Positions 51,554 through 58,509 of a stretch of 64,000 nucleotides of DNA are shown here, in pieces. Positions within the stretch are counted from its first letter, which is position 1. Each line of letters begins with the position of its first letter. The notes beneath the pieces are model-generated. The model was not told the origin of the DNA, ran no database searches, and worked only from the letters and a program-made list of their open reading frames with translations. The stretch is from Mucilaginibacter sp. (lineage in GTDB: Bacteria; Bacteroidota; Bacteroidia; Sphingobacteriales; Sphingobacteriaceae), in NCBI RefSeq assembly GCF_025359345.1, contig NZ_JANYGQ010000020.1, positions 62,001 to 126,000 on the forward strand, written 5' to 3'. The position numbers and the translations under genes are program-made.

Positions 51554-51937
51554 TCACTTGTTAGGGGCAGTCAACTGAATTGCCTTTGGTGTTGTTTTAC
51601 CAATTCTTTTGTCTCGGTGGGAAATGAGTTCGCAAAGCGCAATTGCAGCTTCTTCAAAATCATCGTGGCCATCCGGGAGTTGCAGCCAGTTGGGTTCAAA
51701 GGCTTCCCCGCCAAAGTCAAAGTCTGTTACAGCGGGGACTTCAGCTTTTAAGCTGTTATGATCTTCCCGGTGGGCGGCGATCCAAATGCCGTTATGGTGA
51801 AGGTTTTTAGCGACTTTCCGGAAGATCAGGACGATCTTGCCTTCAAAATAAATATAGAACATACCTATGGCGGGTTTGATAACTACCGAAGCCGGCAGGT
51901 AATCCAGCAGAAAATCATAAGGCATGGGCTTTTTCAT
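51554..51937 (-). CDS. Conserved-looking protein of 127 residues, weak TfoX-like resemblance
   Basis: From the ATG at 51937 (a GTG lies one codon before). MPYDFLLDYLPASVVIKPAI and GMFYIYFEGKIVLIFRKVAK resemble the start of TfoX N-terminal-like proteins (a 'GMF...YF.GK' strand pair); the rest (WIAAHREDHNSLKAEVPAVT...HDDFEEAAIALCELISHRDK) is not diagnostic. It is soluble. It starts a few bases from a TACCTTTG box and is divergent from the SDR gene. I would not assign a function. Confidence 0.65.
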   Translation of the reverse strand: MKKPMPYDFLLDYLPASVVIKPAIGMFYIYFEGKIVLIFRKVAKNLHHNGIWIAAHREDHNSLKAEVPAVTDFDFGGEAFEPNWLQLPDGHDDFEEAAIALCELISHRDKRIGKTTPKAIQLTAPNK

Positions 51938-51942
51938 CACAA

Positions 51943-51956
51943 CAAAGGTAAATTTG
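51943..51956. promoter_or_regulatory. Two back-to-back -7 boxes sharing one TA
   Basis: CAAAGGTAAATTTG (51943-51956) reads TACCTTTG on the minus strand (for the 127-residue protein) and TAAATTTG on the plus strand (for the SDR). The two boxes share the central TA, so only one polymerase can bind at a time. Confidence 0.6.
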
Positions 51957-51973
51957 CTTTGTTATAAAATACC

Positions 51974-52684
51974 ATGGCGAAGATATTTATCACAGGTTCG
52001 GCGGATGGTTTAGGCCAGCTGGCGGCAAAGCAATTAGTTAAAAGTGGGCATGAAGTTGTACTCCATGCCAGGAATGAAAAACGTGGCCAGGAAGCGCTGA
52101 AACAGGTGTCCGGCGCAGCGGATGTGCTGATTGCGGACTTGTCCGACATAAAGGAGATTAAAGCGCTGGCAGAGAAAGTAAATCTTTTAGGACCATTTGA
52201 CGCCGTGATCCATAATGCGGGTGTTTACCAGACCGGGGCGCAACAACTGCTGTTTGTAAATACGCTGGCGCCCTATATCCTGACGGCAATGATGCACCAG
52301 CCGAAACGCCTGGTATATTTGAGTTCGGGCATGCATTTATCAGGCAGGCCGGAATGGACGGATCGGCCGTCTTATTCGGATACTAAACTGCACGTTTTAA
52401 TGCTCGCAAAAGCCCTGGCCAGGAAATGGCCGGAAGTATATGCCAACGCGGTCGATCCGGGCTGGGTGCCCACTAAAATGGGCGGCGCTGGTGCACCGGA
52501 TGATTTGGAAAAGGGTTACCAGACGCAGGTTTGGCTGGCGGTCAGTGACGAGCCCGGCACTTTGGTCAGCGGGCAATATTTTCATCATCAAAAATCAGCG
52601 CGTTATAACCATTCTGCGGACGACAGGACCATGCAGGACCGCTTGCTGGAGCAATGTGCCCAACTCACCGGTGTTTCGCTTTAA
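51974..52684 (+). CDS. Short-chain dehydrogenase/reductase
   Basis: A 236-residue Rossmann enzyme: NAD(P) site FITGSADGLG (residues 5-14), VIHNAGVY, catalytic Ser in YLSSGMHLSG and the YxxxK pair in YSDTKLHVL (Tyr and Lys), followed by NAVDPGWVPTKMGG. Arg in HARNE after the second strand suggests NADP(H) preference. The substrate is unknown. It is shorter than many SDRs but the fold is complete. It is followed by 290 bp without a gene and then a promoter element. Confidence 0.9.
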   Translation: MAKIFITGSADGLGQLAAKQLVKSGHEVVLHARNEKRGQEALKQVSGAADVLIADLSDIKEIKALAEKVNLLGPFDAVIHNAGVYQTGAQQLLFVNTLAPYILTAMMHQPKRLVYLSSGMHLSGRPEWTDRPSYSDTKLHVLMLAKALARKWPEVYANAVDPGWVPTKMGGAGAPDDLEKGYQTQVWLAVSDEPGTLVSGQYFHHQKSARYNHSADDRTMQDRLLEQCAQLTGVSL

Positions 52685-52881
52685 ACGCTTGTTATCGCCA
52701 ACCCAGCCCGGGCGCAACATGTCCCAAAATTGCAGACAACGCATGAACATTGTAGTCAACACCCCTAATATATAGTTACCAAAGTTTTCTTGCACTATTT
52801 TCTTCTTTTGATTTATTGAACAACTCATCGCATAGTAAAACCTTGCTGAACGCCCCTTTGACCGATATGCGCTCGCCCCGG

Positions 52882-52968
52882 TTCGCAGATGAAATGAACA
52901 AGATGGCAGACATCCCGGGTTAGTTGGCATAACCGAATTTCGGGGAACGGTGCTTTAACGTAGGTTTA
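52882..52968 (+). promoter_or_regulatory. LytTR-type promoter element, copy A
   Basis: A 59-bp element (52882-52940) aligns without gaps to 55013-55071 at 41 of 59 bases, in blocks. GCAGATG and GCAGACATC start 21 bp apart, and TTGGCATAAC and GAATTT follow. Exactly 20 bp after it lies TAGGTTTA (52961-52968), a weak -7 box. The spacing of the two GCAGA units fits the direct repeats bound by LytTR domains. It lies upstream of the TPR remnant and the kinase gene. Confidence 0.6.
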
Positions 52969-52975
52969 CGCTCTG

Positions 52976-53164
52976 GTCAATAACCCGGGGTATTATGCTT
53001 TAAGGTTGACGCAGTATAAGTTGGCCGGGGAATTATTCGCTTTAAAAGTGAGCAACTATCCGGCGGATGCCAACCCCCAGGATTCTTATGGAGACTTTTA
53101 CCTGATCATAGGTGACCAAAAAATTGCCACCTTATGTTTTAAAAAGGCGTTGTCTATCAAATAG
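52976..53164 (+). pseudogene. C-terminal TPR remnant (serine-hydrolase-type protein)
   Basis: An open segment without a start reads VNNPGYYALRLTQYKLAGEL then FALKVSNYPADANPQDSYGD...KKALSIK and stop. The pattern NLGY..L..K..EAI..F..N...YP..AN..DSYGE is that of the C-terminal tetratricopeptide of Bacteroidota beta-lactamase-like hydrolases. The preceding 300 bp do not encode the enzyme domain, so only the tail survives. The region 52685-52881 shows no gene. Confidence 0.7.
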
Positions 53165-53245
53165 ATACCGGAAACAAGGGCTAAACTAAATTTACTTTTG
53201 AAAAGCGCGGTAAAGCCGGAATAAAGAGACACTTTTATATAAATT

Positions 53246-54313
53246 ATGAAAAAATACTTCGCGATCTTATTGAATATTGGTTTCTGGACCTGCTATTTCA
53301 TCTTGATTGGTATCCTTTTAGGCCTTTATAACAAAAGCAGCCCGCCCACGGGTGATCACGTTGCACGGGTGATAAATGCGTTTAAAAACTTATTCCTCTT
53401 TTGTATCCTCCCTTCCGCCATTACCTATGTATTATATTATTTCCTGTTGTTCCCAAGGTACTTGCAGCAACGGAAGTTTTTACTGGCGCTGGTTTTTGGA
53501 TTACTGATCGCCGTCGGCGTAGCAGCGCTTAGTTACCTGCTCCACCGTTACCTGATCGAAACGGGCCACGTCCTCGATATGGATAAGGGCGGCAAAAACG
53601 GCCGGTCAACTGCTATAAAAGTGATCATGGTGACGACTTTTATTGACATGGTATGCGGTATTATGGCTTTAGGCATCAAAGGATTTATCACCTACCTCTA
53701 CGAGATCAGGCTGAAAGAGCAGTTAAAGGAAAAAAACTACGAAATGGAAATGGCCCTGGTCAAATCACAGCTAGACCCTCACCTTTTATTTAATACCATC
53801 AATAACATTGATGCGCTGATCCTCAAGGATGCGGCCAAGGCTTCTAATTATTTAAATAAGCTATCAGGTATCATGCGGTTTATCCTTTACGAAACCAAGA
53901 CCGACCTGATTTTATTGCACAAAGAAGTGGAGTACCTGGAGAAATATATCGCCCTGCAAAAAATAAGAACGGCGAACCAGGATTATGTACGCTTTTCGGT
54001 AACCGGCGTGATGGGCAATAAACTGATCGCCCCGATGGTCTTTATCCCCTTCATTGAAAATGCCTTTAAGCATACCAACAATAAGAAATTGGAGAACGCG
54101 ATCACGATTGAGATCTATGTCCATGATGACTATATCCGGCTGGTCTGCGCCAATAAATTCAATCCGCGCCCGTCGGTCCGGCAACCCGATAGCGGCCTGG
54201 GCAATGACCTGATCCGGAAACGGCTTGAATTGCTTTATAAAGGCAAGCATAACCTGCGCGTAGATAAGACCAATGAACTGTACACGATTGACTTAATGAT
54301 TCCAAATGGATAA
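53246..54313 (+). CDS. LytS-type sensor histidine kinase
   Basis: A 355-residue protein. There are four membrane helices in residues 1-155 (YFAILLNIGFWTCYFILIGI, LFLFCILPSAITYVLYYFLL, FLLALVFGLLIAVGVAALSY, KVIMVTTFIDMVCGIMALGI). Then comes the His_kinase domain with KSQLDPHLLFNTINNIDALI (His about residue 178), and an ATPase domain with FIPFIENAFKH (N box) and DSGLGNDLIRKRL. There is no separate periplasmic sensor domain, so it may sense a membrane-linked cue. It overlaps the response regulator gene by 8 bp. Family members control envelope or export genes near them. Confidence 0.93.
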   Translation: MKKYFAILLNIGFWTCYFILIGILLGLYNKSSPPTGDHVARVINAFKNLFLFCILPSAITYVLYYFLLFPRYLQQRKFLLALVFGLLIAVGVAALSYLLHRYLIETGHVLDMDKGGKNGRSTAIKVIMVTTFIDMVCGIMALGIKGFITYLYEIRLKEQLKEKNYEMEMALVKSQLDPHLLFNTINNIDALILKDAAKASNYLNKLSGIMRFILYETKTDLILLHKEVEYLEKYIALQKIRTANQDYVRFSVTGVMGNKLIAPMVFIPFIENAFKHTNNKKLENAITIEIYVHDDYIRLVCANKFNPRPSVRQPDSGLGNDLIRKRLELLYKGKHNLRVDKTNELYTIDLMIPNG

Positions 54314-55001
54314 ACTGACCTGCATAATTATCGAAGATGAGCCGTTGGCACTGGAAAAAACAAAGGACTTTGTAGAAAAGGTCCCTTTTTTGCATTTGAA
54401 CGCCACATTTGACAACGCCTTGACCGGGCTGAATTACCTGAACAATAATAAGATCGACCTGCTTTTCCTCGACATTAATATGGATGAACTGACCGGTATT
54501 GAACTGCTGGAAAGCACAAAAATCAGCAGCCAGGTGATCATTACCACGGCTTACCAGGAGTACGCACTTAAAGGTTATGAACTCCAGATCACCGATTATC
54601 TGTTAAAACCCTTTGAATTTAGCCGTTTCCTGCAGGCGGTGAATAAAGCACAGGGGAATTTAATGCAGAAAAAATCGGACACCACAGCTGATTTCATATT
54701 TGTGAAGACCGAGAACCGCCTGGAAAAGATAATGATCAGCGAGATCATTTATATTGAAGGAATGCGGGACTACCGGAGGATTCATACCACCACCAAAAAA
54801 GTGATGACGCTGCAAAATTTTAGTGAGTTTGAAAGGCTGATCCCAGCCAGCATTGTCTGCCGGGTGCATAAGTCTTTTATGATCGCGGTGAGCAAAATTG
54901 AATCTATCGAACGCAGCCGGATCAAGATAGCTGACCAATTGATCCCTGTTTCAGATACCTATAAAGACACTTTCTTCCAACTGATTAATAGCAGAGCTTA
55001 A
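54306..55001 (+). CDS. LytTR-family response regulator
   Basis: A 231-residue protein. The receiver domain carries acidic IIIEDEPLAL, phospho-acceptor LLFLDINMDELTGIE (about residue 57) and conserved Lys in LLKPFEFSRF. The C-terminal LytTR DNA-binding domain runs from ADFIFVKTENRLEKIMISEI to SRIKIADQLIPVSDTYKDTF. LytTR domains bind pairs of 9-bp direct repeats about 21 bp apart. Such repeats lie just after this gene (55013-55071) and before the kinase operon (52882-52940), so it probably controls both. Confidence 0.94.
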   Translation: MDKLTCIIIEDEPLALEKTKDFVEKVPFLHLNATFDNALTGLNYLNNNKIDLLFLDINMDELTGIELLESTKISSQVIITTAYQEYALKGYELQITDYLLKPFEFSRFLQAVNKAQGNLMQKKSDTTADFIFVKTENRLEKIMISEIIYIEGMRDYRRIHTTTKKVMTLQNFSEFERLIPASIVCRVHKSFMIAVSKIESIERSRIKIADQLIPVSDTYKDTFFQLINSRA

Positions 55002-55012
55002 ACCGGCCCTGC

Positions 55013-55099
55013 TTTGCAGATGGGAACAACCCATATGCAGACATCTGGCGCCACTTGGCATAACAGAATTTACCACCCTAAGCCATTCATATACTTTTG
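55013..55099 (+). promoter_or_regulatory. LytTR-type promoter element, copy B, of the outer membrane barrel gene
   Basis: The 59-bp element (see copy A) begins 12 bp after the response regulator stop. It ends GAATTT (a -33 position) and is followed, 20 bp on, by TACTTTTG (55092-55099), a perfect TAnnTTTG. The ATG of the barrel gene is 30 bp further. Confidence 0.65.
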
Positions 55100-55128
55100 T
55101 TTAAGAAAAAAAATCAAAACAAAAGAAA

Positions 55129-55800
55129 ATGAAAAAAACCTTGCACACGGGATTTCTACTTGGTATGATCATCCTGACTTCATCGGCCTTTGGCCAAACA
55201 TCGGATACGGTTAAGACCGCCAAAACTTATTTAGACCCCGTAATCAACCTGGTGAGTACCAACTTGAATTACGGCGCTGCTAACAGCAGTTTGAGCGATT
55301 ATAAAAAATCGGTATTGGGCGCACAGGTCGGCGTATCGTTCCAGGCAGGCATCACGCCTTCATTCTCTGTAGTACCCGAACTGTATTTCTCGATGAAAGG
55401 CGGCAAATTGAAAACTGGCAACCCGTTAACAACAAGCGAATCCACAATTCGAACCTATGCCATTGAGATACCTTTACTGGCGCGTTTCCATTTCAGCGAA
55501 TTCCATGTGAATGCCGGGCCTTCCATCGCCTATAATTTTTACGGAACGCGAAATATCAACGATCAAACCAGCGACTTGGCATTCAATTCATCAACCAATG
55601 GCTTCAGGCGCTTTGATGCCGGGCTTCAGGCAGGTGGTGGTTATACCTTTCATACTAAAACAAAAAGGATAGCACTTGACTTGCGCTATAATTACGGCCT
55701 GACCAATATTTCTCATGGACAGGAAATGTATAACCGCAGTTTTGTTGTCAGTCTCCACGTTTCTAAAGCCTGGAAGACCAACCCATTCGCTAAGAAATAA
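55129..55800 (+). CDS. Outer membrane beta-barrel protein (PorT-like)
   Basis: A 223-residue protein with a signal peptide (MKKTLHTGFLLGMIILTSSA ending FGQ) and eight predicted beta strands (for example GAQVGVSFQAGITPSFSVVP, YAIEIPLLARFHFSEFHVNA, GGYTFHTKTKRIALDLRYNY), as in PorT/OmpW-size barrels. The first gene after the LytTR regulator, it has its own promoter element. It may be the regulator's main target, an envelope-response protein. No binding site is evident. Confidence 0.85.
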   Translation: MKKTLHTGFLLGMIILTSSAFGQTSDTVKTAKTYLDPVINLVSTNLNYGAANSSLSDYKKSVLGAQVGVSFQAGITPSFSVVPELYFSMKGGKLKTGNPLTTSESTIRTYAIEIPLLARFHFSEFHVNAGPSIAYNFYGTRNINDQTSDLAFNSSTNGFRRFDAGLQAGGGYTFHTKTKRIALDLRYNYGLTNISHGQEMYNRSFVVSLHVSKAWKTNPFAKK

Positions 55801-55829
55801 GATCCAACATAGCTATTAACCCATTCATC

Positions 55830-57254
55830 ATGAAACTCATTGCAATCCTCGTTTTTCTATATCTTCCATCATTAGTATTTGCGCAATCCACAGCGGAACT
55901 AAAAAGCGACTTTAAACTATTCAGGTCGGCTTTGGAAGAAGGCCACCCGGGTATCTATCGCTATCATTCGAAAGCAACTATCGATTCGATTTTTGACGCT
56001 GCCGAAACAGCCATCGACAAATCTGTTGGTGAACGTGACTATCAAATACTGTTGAGTAAAATCGTTGCTCAAATTGGTTGCGGGCATACCGCCGTCCTTG
56101 CACCAAAAGAAACACAGGACAAATTTGATGCTGCGGCTACCGCCATTCCGTTCCAGCCGTATTATTCGGATGGTAAGTTGTTTGTTATGACTAATTTTTC
56201 GACTATTCCCGATAGAGGTTTCGTAGGGACGCGTATCGTATCCATCAACGGGCATGCTGTAAAAAATATGCTTCAGGCGATGCTGGCCATTATGCCGGCT
56301 GACGGGGACAACCAAACTTATAAATACCGCAACCTTAGCTATTCCAAATATTTTACCAGGTACTATGATTACCTGTATGGAGATACCAGCGCTTATACAG
56401 TTTCTTATGTATCAGGTAAACAGGTAAAAACAGTCAAATTAGCAGGGTTACTTTTCAGCGAACTGAATGCTATCCGCGATAAAAAATATCCTGTTCATTT
56501 TTTATCAAACCCACTTGAATTTAAAATAGCAGACGATAAAAAGACAGCTTACTTAAAAATTGAATCTTTCGATGGTGATGTATTGGAACAGAAAAAGCTG
56601 GACCTTCCAAAATTCCTGCAAACCGCGTTTAACCGCATCGATTCTAACAAGGTCAAAAACCTGATCATCGATCTGCGGAATAACCATGGCGGCACGGATG
56701 AATATGGAAAACTCCTGTTCTCATATCTGATCGTCCATGAGTTTGATTACTATTCTTCGTTAACCATTAACACAAATAATTTCGGCTTTTTTAAATACAC
56801 ACCAATGGCAGGGCACAATGTTCCCGCCAGCCTGATCAAAGCCAATGCGGCAGGAACTTTTGATATTATCCGCCACCCTAATGTGGGCAGGCAAAAACCA
56901 ATGCTGCCAGCCTATTCCGGTAAGATCTATATATTGATGAACGGCGGTTGTTTTTCTACGGCTAGCGAATGTATCTCGATGATCCATTCCAATACCAATG
57001 CGGTTTTTATAGGTGAAGAATCTGGCGGTGGTTATTACGGGAATAACTCGGGAATGGTGCCGGAGATGACCTTGCCGGCTACGAAGATCCGGGTCGCTAT
57101 CCCTTTAATGAAATATGTTATGGCCGTAAAGGACTATCCATTTAAGGGGCGTGGTTTGTTTCCAACTTATACTGTGATACCGACCATAGCCGACAAAATT
57201 AGCGGGAATGACCCGGAACTGAACTTCGCCAAAAAACTGATCGCTAAACTTTAA
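55830..57254 (+). CDS. S41-family (C-terminal processing-type) peptidase
   Basis: A 474-residue secreted protein (signal MKLIAILVFLYLPSLVFAQ). An N-terminal helical cap (FRSALEEGHPGIYRYHSKAT) and a PDZ-like middle lead to the S41 core: LIIDLRNNHGGTDEYGKLLF, and NGGCFSTASECISMIHSNTN with the catalytic Ser (about residue 375), then FIGEESGGGYYGNNSGMVPE. The catalytic Lys expected near GEESGGG is less clear. It follows the barrel gene by 29 bp, likely the same operon, and may trim periplasmic or surface proteins. Confidence 0.9.
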   Translation: MKLIAILVFLYLPSLVFAQSTAELKSDFKLFRSALEEGHPGIYRYHSKATIDSIFDAAETAIDKSVGERDYQILLSKIVAQIGCGHTAVLAPKETQDKFDAAATAIPFQPYYSDGKLFVMTNFSTIPDRGFVGTRIVSINGHAVKNMLQAMLAIMPADGDNQTYKYRNLSYSKYFTRYYDYLYGDTSAYTVSYVSGKQVKTVKLAGLLFSELNAIRDKKYPVHFLSNPLEFKIADDKKTAYLKIESFDGDVLEQKKLDLPKFLQTAFNRIDSNKVKNLIIDLRNNHGGTDEYGKLLFSYLIVHEFDYYSSLTINTNNFGFFKYTPMAGHNVPASLIKANAAGTFDIIRHPNVGRQKPMLPAYSGKIYILMNGGCFSTASECISMIHSNTNAVFIGEESGGGYYGNNSGMVPEMTLPATKIRVAIPLMKYVMAVKDYPFKGRGLFPTYTVIPTIADKISGNDPELNFAKKLIAKL

Positions 57255-57258
57255 GCAA

Positions 57259-57909
57259 ATGACTTCCAATAGAAAAATCGCGTTGGTAGCAGGGATCTGC
57301 TATCTGCTCACCTTTGTATCCATCCCCACGCTGGCGCTATACGTACCTGTGCACAGTCCCAACTATATTACAGGCCATGGGCCGGATACGGCTGTCATTA
57401 TCGGCGGCGTACTGGAAATCATTGTGGCCCTGGCCGGAATTAGTACCGCCGTTATACTCTATCCGATACTTAGGAAGAAGCACGAAAGTGCCGCGATAGG
57501 CCTCATTGCTGCCCGGATATTGGAATCCGGCACCATATTCGTCGGTGTAGCGTTCCTCTTGTCGATTGTAACCTTACGGCAAACCGGCGGCGGCGTTGGC
57601 GCTATTGGCCAAACATTGGCTATCCTGTATGACCGCATCTTTCTGCTGGGACAAAGTTTCATGCCGGCTATCTGCGACCTGTTGCTGGGCATCATGCTTT
57701 ACCGGTCGCGCCTGGTACCCAGGGCGCTTGCGCTGATCGGCATCATCGGTGCAATTCCGTTGCTGGCGGGGTACTTCGCCATTCTGTTCGGTTTTATCGG
57801 TCAACATTCCGCTTTGGCAGGTTTATCTGCTGTGCTGGTAGCGCTGTTCGAGTTTTCACTGGGCCTCTATCTCGTTATCAATGGCTTTAAATTATCACTG
57901 TTAAAGTAA
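57259..57909 (+). CDS. DUF4386 membrane protein
   Basis: A 216-residue protein with six hydrophobic helices. MTSNRKIALVAGICYLLTFV, VIIGGVLEIIVALAGISTAV, ILYDRIFLLGQSFMPAICDL and GIIGAIPLLAGYFAILFGFI are DUF4386 marks. The function is unknown. It starts 4 bp after the S41 gene, so it is co-expressed with it. It ends the LytTR-associated cluster, just before the tRNA-end-like sequence at 57921. Confidence 0.88.
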   Translation: MTSNRKIALVAGICYLLTFVSIPTLALYVPVHSPNYITGHGPDTAVIIGGVLEIIVALAGISTAVILYPILRKKHESAAIGLIAARILESGTIFVGVAFLLSIVTLRQTGGGVGAIGQTLAILYDRIFLLGQSFMPAICDLLLGIMLYRSRLVPRALALIGIIGAIPLLAGYFAILFGFIGQHSALAGLSAVLVALFEFSLGLYLVINGFKLSLLK

Positions 57910-57920
57910 TTCTAATGGGC

Positions 57921-57935
57921 TCTCGCCGGGGGCAC
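57921..57935 (+). other. Degenerate copy of the tRNA-Arg 3' end (att-like)
   Basis: tctcgccgggggcac matches tctcgtcgggagcac (45194-45208) at 13 of 15 bases and is followed by the same caaaa-type sequence as the 48870 site. It may bound a second, older insertion, or be chance; no integrase lies between 48883 and here. Confidence 0.4.
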
Positions 57936-57954
57936 AAAAAGTTTTCACACGATG

Positions 57955-58155
57955 TTATGATAGCGTGAAAATTGTCAAAGGAGCAATATTAAAGCCATCT
58001 GATTGTTTTCTGAAGTCTTTTTTGCGTTTTATATAGCCCGGCAATTGGCATCGCCGGCAAAGCAATTTTCTTAGTCTTTTCTCCTGTTTAGCACAAGTAT
58101 CCACCGACGCAAAATATTTTTTTCGTTTTCGAAGGGATAATTTAGGGGTACCCAT
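57955..58155 (-). CDS. Small basic protein of 66 residues, doubtful
   Basis: MGTPKLSLRKRKKYFASVDT and KLLCRRCQLPGYIKRKKDF give a strongly basic, cysteine-containing peptide. There is no family, and no clear promoter box. The gene-free stretch 57910-58509 otherwise shows only a hairpin (ttttcac...gtgaaaa, 57944-57974) and A/T-rich sequence. It is listed because composition and a proper ATG make it possible. Confidence 0.3.
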   Translation of the reverse strand: MGTPKLSLRKRKKYFASVDTCAKQEKRLRKLLCRRCQLPGYIKRKKDFRKQSDGFNIAPLTIFTLS

Positions 58156-58509
58156 GTATATAGGTTAATTGTAGTGCTGTTGTAGTGTATTTGACTTATT
58201 GAGAAACAAATATTTTCTGCTACCTTGCTTTTGCAATTGACGTTAAGTGTTCCCTGGGTTATTAATATTTAACTTTAAATATTAATGAAAGCCAATAGCG
58301 TAACTCAATAGCAAATAAGATGTCTGCAACCGGTAAACCCGACATACACCGGTCAGCGTAATAGCATGTGCAAGCACGATGCTTGGTTCCGTTTTAATAT
58401 TTGTGAAAATAGCCCCTTGTTAGTTTATTTAAATGACAGGGTGAAAATATTAACACGACGTTTCAGTTTCCGTTAGGCCAATTTATTTGTTTATATATTT
58501 TTTACCTAA
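58156..58509. other. Intergenic region before the catabolic operon
   Basis: A 354-bp A/T-rich stretch with no credible gene. It presumably holds the operon promoter, but no exact TAnnTTTG box is seen close to 58510; tttatttgtttata near 58484 is the nearest. No operator dyad stands out. Confidence 0.5.

Noticed and set aside
55837..56315. Minus-strand frame opposite the S41 peptidase
   Set aside because: It has no signal or family features, and the plus-strand gene has clear catalytic motifs.
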